From the NCBI GenBank assembly GCA_026874595.1, contig CM049322.1, positions 51,363,386 to 51,427,385 on the forward strand: a DNA stretch of 64,000 nt, in the 5' to 3' direction. The notes below the pieces were generated by a model. It was not told where the DNA came from. It did not search any database and saw only the letters and a list, made by a program, of their open reading frames with translations. Shown here in pieces: positions 12,429-23,000 of the stretch. The translations under genes were made by a program, and so were the position numbers. The DNA is from Sipunculus nudus (Eukaryota > Annelida > Sipuncula > Golfingiida > Sipunculidae). Position 1 is the first letter of the stretch. The number at the start of each line of letters is the position of its first letter.

Positions 12429-12834
12429 GAAAGAAGTGTATACTGTGCATTTGGTAAATTTTTCCAAAATTCAGCTGAGCCACTTGACCAATGGGGCATT
12501 TTTAACAACAGCAGTAGACTGAAGCCATTCTTAACAAAGAAATGCAGATTTAGTGTAAAATTAACATCTGTTTAAGAATCATTGAAAAACATTCTGTACA
12601 AATTAAAAGACTAAATTGCTACTTGTTTCACTCTCAGCCAAAAAGTGAAACCTCTATTTTAGACAAATTCATCTCAGCATAACCAGTCCTTACTGGAGCA
12701 AGATAGGTCACTCAAATATTGTTTCATTTTGGCCAAAAAATGTCATGTTTCAATAAACTAAAGGATCATTCTATATTACTTCTAGTGTTAAGCAAGGAAA
12801 TGGATGTCCTGTAACATTTAAGGAATTTCATGTG
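10431..12834 (+). other. Left intron sequence of the damaged copy, no gene
   Basis: AT-rich sequence with no coding frame worth calling. It holds an inverted repeat pair (10770-10862 and 11510-11625, shared phrase GGAAGTGGCTAAACAG), a dispersed repeat at 12226-12360 related to 34930-35090, a (TA)n block, and 12530-12834, which matches 55150-54885 of the other arm. Confidence 0.5.
12368..12425. repeat. (TA)n microsatellite
   Basis: In the left intron. Confidence 0.9.
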
Positions 12835-15800
12835 CTTATCTGCAGGGTTGGGGCCAATTACATTGAAAAGTAATCATAACAATTACTTACAAAAATTACA
12901 ATTACAATTACAAATTACTTTAATTTTACAAAGTAATGATTAAATTGCAATTACTTTTGAAAAGCAATTAATTACATTCAAATACTTTTAAAAAAATTAT
13001 AATATACATAGGCATGGTTCAAGTAAAGTATCATTCATGGCAGAAAGGCCAACTGATTAAATTTATAAAGGGAAAAACTGCAAACAAACCATATCCAGTT
13101 TGGTGTCATATATTAAAATGCACAATAGCTATACTAATGATTTATTATTGCATAATTATTGCATAATGTTCAAATTTACACTTTTTTAACCTTATGGCAC
13201 AGCAAAACTGGCTGTCAGCATCATATTTGAATATTGCGTGTATTGTTATAGTATCAGACCTGTATTGAAACTTTTGCTGAATAAGTGTTTTGACACAAAA
13301 TAGAAATATCTGAAAGCACATATGGGTAAACTATTAAACATATTATTTTGAAGTCATTTGTGCAAACAAATTTCATATAATATTCTTTTATCACATATTA
13401 TCCTTTGTCAGACAAAATGTCTTGCTTCTTGATAACACTGGCATGTCCTAGTTAGAGTACATGTGGGAATAACTGTAACAGGATTCAACCTCTGATAATG
13501 GAAAATCTTATTAGCAACTACCTTAATCCTATACAGTAATCCTATACATTAATCATCTCATAAATCCTAATTTCTTTACTTTCAGTGCTGATTAAAGTTA
13601 TGTCATAAACACTGGAGTGGAATTTTAAATACAATGTTATTTCACTAAACTCATTGATGCAAACATTTCATGTGAATAATTCATATAAATATATTAATGC
13701 ATTCATGCTGAATATATAATATATTACAATTTGATGCAATGAAATTATTTATACTAATTATAGGAAGAGGTAATGAAAATCCAGTGCATTCACAATGGTC
13801 ATCTTCTTATGTGTGCTAGGTTTTTAAAACCAGTATACAATGCTCAGAGTCTCTGGGCACAGGAAACTGTGGAGACTGTTCAAAAGTCAGAGCCAACCCA
13901 ACCAAGACAGCCATGCTATCTTGACACCTATCCCTATTTACCTCATGGGCCATTGACATGAGGTAATTCTGATATCAGCCTTCCCAGATTATTAGACTCT
14001 TTGTTCCTGTGACTCTCTCAGTGTCAGCTAATTAGCAGATAAACACTGATGTAACCAGATCAGTATGAGTATGTCCCAGCCTCCATTTTAGTGAAAGTGT
14101 GAAATGTAGCGAGCCCACACTAGTTGGACAGGTGTACATTATGGAAGCTTGTTACTTTATCTACATTGCAGTGGAGGCCTTTGCAAAATAAAAGTCCAGT
14201 ATAACTTATAATTCATACTTAATACTAAATTTATTACATTTATGGGTACCATATATTCAATAATCATAGCTTACAATCCTACTCAAAATGTGTTTTGATT
14301 GAGGTATAAGGTATGGTGCTCTGTCATGAATTTGGAAAGTATATGAAAATTAATAGAAAAATAAGTGAAATTACACATATTTTTACTCTTGTAATCAATA
14401 TAATTACAATTACTTGTAATTGAATTTTGTTCAATTACAAATTACATTCAATTACTTGAAAAATTGAAATTAATTATTTACCGGTAATTGTATCCACCAA
14501 AACAGAGTTTTGTGGATACTAAGTTTTCAGTTGCAAGCCGCCCCCACTGCCGCATAGGTTTCCGGAGGACTCCTTTGTAACCACTAGGCAGAATTTTAAA
14601 AAAAATCTGAATTATGATCAAGTCACATGTGAACTGCTGCACCCTCATTTTTGGTTGACCTCTGACCTTTCCTCTCTCTATTGTGTTCATCTGTGCGTGT
14701 GTTTTGACACATTAACCCACATATCTTTGGCAGAGTTGGGTCCAAAAGTACTCTTACTCATGGTACTTGTACTCATGAGTACTTTTGTGAGTACTCAGTA
14801 CTCATACTTTTTAAAAATCACAAAAGTACTCGTACTTGCACTCAGTACTCATACGAGTATTTCATGAGTACTTTTGGGTATTTCATATTTCTAAATAAAC
14901 TTTAATCTCAATTTATTATATTAGTAATAATTTATTATACTATATTATAGTAAGATATTATATATAATATATATAACATATGTAATATCATATATAATAG
15001 TACTTAAAGTAATCCATCTGTTACTATAACTGAAACTATTACAGTAATTAAGCATCAATAACTACTACTATTATTATGACTTGGCTGCTATTACTTATAC
15101 TATTACTTTTATTTAATATAATGCAAATAAATTGAACTATTTTATTATTAATTCATTCACGCAGTTCACATGTACATGTATATAGCATTATATATTCCAG
15201 CAAGATAAGTACAACATTGTGTTCAATGAAACATTAAATCAGCAAATTTATACTGAGTAATATTTTAAGAGGAAATTTCTAATTTTTGAAAGATCCCAAA
15301 ATAAAAAAGTTAAGGTTTGCCACAATTCAATACAATTAAATATACTCAGAACCTGTTCACCATAACATAAACTCAGCAGTGCTCTTGGGCGTGGGCTAAT
15401 CAAGCTTGAATTGATTTATATATGAAACTAAATGTGATTGTAGGTTTAGCAGATTTTCAGTGGGAATTGCAGTCTTTGATGAGCTCTGTACACAGTCTGT
15501 GGCACAACTAGGCTTAACTCAACTGACTGTCAACTGATTAACCCATGAAATGCTGTGACTATCAGACCATACACCATGTAGGTACAACAACATAGGCTGC
15601 AGCATCACATTCTGCTATCAGCTGACAATAACTTGCCCAACGTACTGTGTAAGCTCACAAGGGACTTCTCCAATGTTTAATGACCAAGCCTCCTTAATGA
15701 ATCAACAAAAAGAACTGGGGATTAACCTCAAGCCAAAGCCTTCTGTCCAGTGCCCATTGAACCATGAAAGCACCCAGCTAATCCCACTACACTGGGCCCT

Positions 15801-16378
15801 TTAAATTACTGTGCTCTATCAACCTAATCAAACAAACACTCAATTCATCAGATGTGTTACCCCAGGATTGTAATAGAAAATAATAGCTATTATTCTATTA
15901 CTAATAGCTTTTATTCTATTAGTTGGGGTACTATTACCATTACTAGTTCAAATTTCTTTTCTATCAATAGTTACTCTTACTAACTTTGGAAACCTGTAAT
16001 ATTCTATTAATATTACGTAGTACTATCGCCTCATTCCTTGTTGTAATATGCCACTGATGTAACTGTTGTTAATACTCATAAATCATTACACATGATAAAT
16101 GACATGGTAAGTCGGTCAGATATGTTGTTTTTTACTATTTTCACATATACCGGTTGTTGTTAAATATCTTCATTAGGCTACAGTCACATATTATTCATAA
16201 GTTGATATTATACAAATAATGAAATATATGGTTGTTATTATTATTGTTATTATTATGGTTATAATAGTTATTATTATATGATTACATATGGTTAACATAT
16301 GTTTATATGCTTTTTACAATGTCAGTGAGATTTCCTTTAACAATATAACTTTAATATAACTTTTGATGTTGTAGTTTC

Positions 16379-17974
16379 TACGGTGGCTCGTTGAGGACAT
16401 GCACAAAATTATTTTTTATCTCGTTCCCACGCGATAGTATCTGGTGGCCATGCGATAATTATCTCGTTCCCACAAGTTAGTATCTCGTTCCCACACAATA
16501 ATTATCTCGTTCCCACGTGATAGTATCTCATGGCCACGCAATAATTATCTCGTTCCCACGCGATAGTATCTCGTTCCCACGCGATAATTGTCTTGTTCCC
16601 ACGCGTTAGTATGCCATGCTATAGCCTAAGCCCTCATTTGTACAAGAATGTCTGTGGTCTGTTTTATATCGAGCGTCGATGCAGCTTAAATTGTTTGTAT
16701 GTATTTTGTTGTATTTGTGTTTGCGCCGAATGCTTTGAGATAAATTTCAGGCGAAACTGGGGGGGGGGGGGTGCGGGGGCCGACCCCCCCCCCCCCCATA
16801 ATTTTTTGATGGATATAAAAACATCCACTCTGTTATTATTGGGTATTTGCACCCTCACACACACACACACATATATATATATATCCTCTTCTGCTCAGTA
16901 CTTGGAGTACCATATATACACGGTCGCAGACTCTAGGATTTGCGGTGAAAAAAGTTGACACTCTGTGTGAAAATGAATCCATTGCCAAACAAATAAATTA
17001 TCTCCCTACAAGGAAGTACTGTTTTTTAAGCATTGACCAATAAAATGCACCAGAATGCAGTAGTACCCATACAGTTTTTCAAAATTTTCAAAACCTTGGG
17101 AGGGTGAGACCCCCTCCAAACCACCCCCCCCCCCCCCCCGGTCGGGGATTACCCCATCAAATCCCCCCCTTGCCATTTGTGTCAGGCTACGGCCCTTATT
17201 TATAAATATATAATTATATATATACATATTTATATATATATATATATAAAATAATATATATATAATATATATGTATATATAATATATATATATATATACT
17301 AGTATATATACATACACACACACCCTCACACACACACACACACACACATATATGTATATATATATTTATATATACTATTTGGGTATACTATTGGGGCCGC
17401 CAATGGTAATTTATATTGTGAACGTTTATTATGAAATATATTTTACCCCAACTAGACCATCCCCCCCCCCCCCTTTCCCCGTTCACACATTCTCCAGACA
17501 AACATGGCCCACGAGTGTTGTACGAGTGCCCGTTATATAATTTCAGGTCTCAGCATATTAAATCCGCTCTTAATTCATGCAAATAATTGACCATAGTCTT
17601 CATCCAGTGTATAGAAGCATGCCTCAAGGATTTAAGATGTAGTTCTTACTGTATTATCTATCTACATTTATCTCGTTCCCACGTGATAATTATCACTTGG
17701 CCACGCGATAATGGAACAAGATAATTATCACGTGGGAACAAGATACTAACATGTGGGAACGAGATAATTATCGCGTGGCCACGAGATACTAACGTGTGGG
17801 AATGAGATACTAATGCGTGGGAACGGGATAATTATCGCGTGGCCATGAGATACTAATGCGTGGGAACGAGATAATTATCGCGTGGCCACGAGATACTAGT
17901 GCATGGGAATGGGATACTATCTTGTGGGAACAAGATAAAAATAATTTTGTGCATGTACTATACGAGCCACCGTA
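16379..17974. mobile_element. Nested terminal-inverted-repeat element with GTTCCCACGCGATA arrays
   Basis: The ends TACGGTGGCTCG and complement are inverted over about 35 bases (including GCACAAAATTAT), with AGTTTC on both sides (16373-16378 and 17975-17980). Just inside each end is an array of about 22-base units reading TATCTCGTTCCCACGCGATA (16412-16616) or its complement (17665-17935). Between the arrays are G- and C-runs and a (TA)n/(CA)n block. No coding frame. Confidence 0.75.
17205..17370. repeat. (TA)n/(CA)n compound microsatellite
   Basis: Inside the innermost nested element; includes CACACACACACCCTCACACA. Confidence 0.85.
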
Positions 17975-18555
17975 AGTTTCTGAACATTCCTACCACTATT
18001 TTTAATTTGTATAATACAACATTAAGTAAACTTTATATCTTGTCCCGGCTAAGAAATTTTTAGAAACTATGATGACCAGATGTTTCTTCAATGCAAACCC
18101 TCTATAATAAGTTGATGCCTTGATATATTTCAACTGTATATGGCCTGCTCATATGCCCTAGAGTTTGCATTTGGCCTCATTATTTTGATTAAGCATAACA
18201 CAACATTTTATATATTTTTATTTTGTCTGAGGATTTCATTAATAAAAATATTATAAACTTTGTGAGTACATGTATATATTAAATTTAATAACATCATTAA
18301 ACAAGTTTGGTTACAAAAAGTACTCATTAAAGTACTCATGAGAACATTTTGACTACTCGGTACTTGTACTCGAGTACTTTTTAAAAAGTGCAAAAGTACT
18401 CATACTTGTACTCGAGTACTTTTAAAGTACTCAGTACTCGTACTCAAGTACTTTAAAAGTACTCGGACCCAACTCTGATCTTTGGACTCGTTTGACCAAT
18501 CAGGGAAAAAAAATCGCACAAGTGTAGCCTTTGGATAGCTTTATAACATACACAA

Positions 18556-19590
18556 AAATGGTGGCGCCATCTGTAACCATTTTTGAACAGCTTCTATCTG
18601 TTCGTTTGACTTGGGTTAAAATCACTCATATCTCTGCAGTGGTTTGTCTATTTCACCTGAAATTCGGCATGCTTATACATCCTGGATAGCTTTCTTGTTT
18701 CATGACAGGTGGTGCCACCTACATTTACGTTTATGCTGCAGACATCAATGCTTATATCTCCGGAGTGGTTTGACATATCTCGCTAAAAATTTGCATGTGT
18801 TTAGATCTCACATAGCTCTTTTTCATACAAGAAATTGGTGGCGCCACCTGCAACCATTTTTTCACAGTGTCCATCTGTTCATTTGACTTGGGTTAAAATC
18901 ACTCTTTATCTCTTCAGTGGTGTGACTAATTCACCTGAAATTCGGCATGCATATACATCCTGGATAGCTTTCTTGATTTTATTACAGGTGGCGCCACCTA
19001 CATTCACGTTCATGCTGCAGACATTCATGCTTATATATCCGGACTGGTTTGACGTATCTTCCCTAAAAATTTGCATGTGTTTAGATCTCACATTGCTTTT
19101 TATCACACAAGAAACTGGTGGCGCAACCTGCAACAATTTTTGCACAGCGTCTATCTGTTTGTTTGACTTGGGTTAAAATCACTCATATCTCTGCAGTGGT
19201 TTGACTAATTCACCTGAAAATCAGAATGCTTATACATTCAGGATAGCTTTCTTGATTATATGACAGGTTGCGCCACCTACATTCACGTTCATGCTGCAGA
19301 TATCCATGCTAATATCTCCGGACTGGTTTGTCGTATCTCTCTGAAGTTTTGCATGTGTTTGGATCAATCATAGCTCTTTATCATACACAAAACTGGGAGC
19401 GCCACCTGCCACCATTTTTGCACAGCGTCCATCTGTTTGTCTGCTGTGGGATAAAATAACAAACAGCAGTGGTTTGACTTTTCCACCTGAAATTTTGCAT
19501 GTGTATACATTTTGGATAGTTTCTCATTAAAATAACAGGTGGCGCCACCTAGAATCATGTTTACATGGCAGACATCCATGATAATATGTA
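18556..19590. repeat. Satellite-like tandem repeat, about 278-bp unit, 3.7 copies
   Basis: Equivalent points fall at 18560, 18837, 19117 and 19395, giving steps of 277, 280 and 278. Each unit is itself a diverged double of about 149 and 128 bases, each half carrying GGTGGCGCCACC or a variant. Weak open frames across it follow the repeat and are not genes. Related half-units occur at 36160-36480 and the motif recurs elsewhere. Confidence 0.85.
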
Positions 19591-19903
19591 ACACATCTAA
19601 CTCTATTTCCCCTTGCCACTCAATCCATGCCTCACTTCACCCGTCCTACTCGTAGTTGCTTGTCGACTTTCCGTATTCTAGTTACAATTACACATTACAA
19701 TTACCCCAACCCTTCTTATCTGTAGCTAGATCTCACATATAATCTGCGACTGGCTCTATATTTCTACCATGGGTAACAAAATTAATAGAATCGCCAATTA
19801 ATAACAGGTGATTTCATACATTGTAATGTTCTGCCAGGCATGAGAAAACTTGCAGTATGTTTCCTCCATAGTAAAAAGTAAAATCTTTCTCTTTTTTTTT
19901 CAG

Positions 19904-20050
19904 AAATAGTAGCCAGACTCAGAAATGGTCAAAGGTAAATCTAAAGTATGCATAGATGAAGAAGCAAAAGATGAAGAGCAAAACATATCACAGCAGGAAA
20001 AGTTTAGGAGTATTCTCTTCTAATCTAATTGGTTCAGAAAAGTGACAAAC
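19904..20050 (+). other. 5' UTR segment and splice acceptor of the damaged copy
   Basis: CTTTCTCTTTTTTTTTCAG ends at 19903, exactly matching the acceptor of the intact gene. The following bases contain an ATG at 19925 whose 33-codon frame ends before 20025. A second possible acceptor (TTGGTTCAG, 20036) would join in frame to the long open frame; this is speculative. Confidence 0.45.
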
Positions 20051-23000
20051 ATGAACTCAAAAGGGAAAAACATTCACTTAAAAGTGCAAAACCTAGACTC
20101 CGCATCACCAGACAGAAGGATGGAATAAAGGGGAAGAGAAACGTCTGCAGACAAACATTGATTTGCACGATGTGCGACAAAGACAGTTGCAAGAATTGTT
20201 TTGAATATTTTTCTGATTTTAATCGTTTTATGTCAGAAACTGTGAAATACTTATGCAGTAATTGTGGTGCAATGTTTGTTCCACATGGGATCGCAACTTC
20301 TGAAATCATGATCAATAAGATAACAAAGCAAACCACTCAAAATGTTCCTGAATCTAGACACCCACCTTCGTTGCCATATAACGTTAGTACGTTTGATGAC
20401 ATCCCTGTTCAAACATCGCCGAGACCACAGTTCCCTGTCGCAGCAAGGGATTTATCTGATGAATATGAAAATAATGATGATTATGATGCTTGTGTTGATG
20501 TCACCGTTGATGATGACAGTGAAAGGGTGACAGTGTTAAAGAGTGCAACTTATCCTGTCTTTGGAGTGAAAACTTTTATTTCAGGAGCTGTCAGCATGAC
20601 CCCAATAGTGACCACCTCAAAGAAGGGTAAACCGTTATTGCGCCTGAGCATTCCAAATTCCTGTAGAGATAGGGAATTAATCAATGGAAATATGTCTGCA
20701 ACACAAAAATTGAAAAAGGGAACTGTGCAGTCATTAAGCAAACTGTTACAATCAAGCAAAGTGGCAAAGTTTTACGTGAGAGTCGAAACAGCACCTGAAC
20801 CTGATCAGAACAGTTGTAGACCAGCACGTCCTGTAACGGAGGGAATGACAAATATATCAGACTGCGTCCATAGACCAGGGACAGAATCTAGTGGACGCTC
20901 GCAGATCGTTTTGCGCAAAGACATTGGATACACGGAGAAATGTTTTGTGTTAGACACCAGTAATCCTGGAAAACCAGAGTGTATAAATCAACCAGATGGA
21001 GAATCTGTTGGAAAAGTTAAGATCAGAGTTTTGCTCAAGGACGCTGGGAAGTCGGAGAAATGTGTCATGTCAGGCACTGGTATTCATGGTATAACACAGA
21101 GCAAAAATCAACCAGAGGGACAGTCTGATGGACACTCAGAGGACGTTTTGTTGAAAGACGTCGGACATACGAGGAAATGTGTCGTGTCAGACACTAGTTT
21201 TTCTTGCTTACCAGAGTACAAAAATCAACCAGAAGGACAATGTGTTATTAGATCAAAGCTCAGAGTTTTGCTCAAAGACATTCGGCACACGGAGAAAGTG
21301 TCATACAGTAGTATTCTTGGTATACCAGAGTGCAAATTTAAACCAGAGGGGGAACCTGGAGGCAGCTCAGAACAAGAGTTGCCAGAAGACACAAGTGATA
21401 CGGAGGAATGCGTCGTGAAAGACATAAGTATTCCTGACATATCAGAGTGCACAAAGGTACTAGAGAGGGAACCAGGGGGCAGCTCAGAGAACGTTTTGCT
21501 CAAAGGCATAGGACTCGAGGAGAAATCTAAGGTGTCAGACAGCAGTATTCCTGGTAGATCAGAGTGCAACACCGAACTAGATAGGGAATTTAGACATAGC
21601 TCAGAACAAATATTGCCTGAAGACATGAGCTACACGGAAGAATGTCCCTTGCCCAACAATTGTATTCCTGTCACAGTAGCTATGTTTGAAGATACGGTGG
21701 CAACAAAGGAATCGCCGAAGGCAGAAACAGGAAAACATTCTGGGGGAGAAGTATTCGAGGACACAGAGCACAATGGAAGCTCTCCCTGTTTTACATCAAA
21801 TGAACCGAAGATAGTAGAAGTGAGGAATCCAGTGCATGAATCGATGGAACATACTGGGCATTTAGAAAATTTTAATTTTTGCAAATATGAAACTGTGAGA
21901 AACTTAGTTAAAAAATCGGCACTAGATGTTGTCGAGAACACAGAAACAATAGGAATCTCTGATCTTGTATACCAAAAGCCAGTTCAGGTACACGATAAAA
22001 TATATAATAAAAATCCCGATGATGTATGCAAAAGAAAGCAAGAGCCGCATGGTGTAATACATTATCCAGCTCTAACAGGTATAACTGATATAGACAATGT
22101 TGAAATGCCTATGGAAGGTGTAACAGGTGACAGACAGGTCGAAGAATCTACTGTTACGGATATGGAGATAAATGTGTATGAGGTAGTGAAAGGTGAAGAA
22201 GACAAAAAATTGTCATGTTCAGAAATTGACAGTTTCATGGACACTTTAGAATTAGGGTCTGAAGAACTTAATAAAAAGACACAATCTTGGTCAGTAGATC
22301 ATTCCTACAGTCATCAGTCAAAAAAGACTCCTCTCGCTAGAGTGACCAAGTTCCCCCGCCAGAAAAGTGCTTATGAAATGATGTCGGCCACCAGAGTGCA
22401 TTGTAGGCTTTGCAGAAAAACGTTTCCGTCAAGTTCTAAGTGTTTTGCACATGTTAGAAATGTCCACTTTCTAGTCGGAACACATCTAAATATTAAGCAG
22501 AGAAGGGTATCGCTAACTCGTGTGAAACCACGTACAACATCAGGACAGGATAAACCCTCTGTGGTAATAGAGGAAGTTTCCCAGGAACTAACATCACAAT
22601 TAGCCCCCGAAGCGTATCTAGATGCAGGATTAATGGCTACATTAACAGGGGCCGAGGAGCGGAGACATAAATTTATTTGTGGTATTTGTAAAGAGGGGTT
22701 CATGACTGTGGAATTGGTGAACCAACATTGCCTAGTTCAACACCCGGGTGAGTTAGTGAATATTATACAAGTTCAGCTTGGGCATGTGTGTGAATTTTGT
22801 GGTAAGGAGGAGGAGACTAAAGACAAACTAAAAAATCACCATAAGAAACATAAAAGCAATTTTTTAGTTTGTGAGCTGTGCAAGGAGGAGTTTCGCACTA
22901 TTTCCGCAGTCCGCTGGCATGCAAAAGTTTTGCATCCAACAGAGAAGTTTGTCACTGTGGTTAAAAAGAGAGAAACATTAAAATGTAACGTTTGTGGGAA

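Larger units (their letters stand above)
14731..18477. mobile_element. hAT-like element with GAGTACT-rich ends
   Basis: Ends CAGAGTTGGGTCC and its complement, followed inward by arrays of AGTACTC words (14745-14875 and 18315-18465). The 8-bp duplication ATCTTTGG flanks it exactly (14723-14730 and 18478-18485). The interior is AT-rich with no transposase frame and holds a further nested element. It lies inside the 12843-19714 element. Confidence 0.85.
12843..19714. mobile_element. hAT-like non-autonomous element, outermost of a nest
   Basis: The left end is CAGGGTTGGGG, the right end CCCCAACCCTT, both followed inward by AATTAC-rich sequence, and the 8-bp duplication CTTATCTG flanks it (12835-12842 and 19715-19722). 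Eight-base duplications and CAGGG ends are typical of hAT transposons. The corresponding place near 54875 on the other arm is empty. No transposase frame is seen. The internal AATTAC-rich block at 14385-14490 may mark the end of a shorter ancestral element. Confidence 0.75.

Noticed and set aside
14400-14490. End of the outer hAT-like element at about 14490 instead of 19714
   Set aside because: AATTAC-rich sequence ends here, but the 8-bp duplication and the paralogous empty site both support 19714. An older inner boundary remains possible.
18644-19594. Frames of 76-113 residues over the 18.6-19.6 kb stretch on both strands
   Set aside because: They repeat with the 278-bp satellite unit and are not proteins.
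20029-20169. Long plus-strand zinc-finger frame starting at 20029
   Set aside because: The first codon is TTG directly after a stop at 20026-20028. Comparison with the intact copy shows this part is out of the ancestral frame, so I do not accept it as the protein start.
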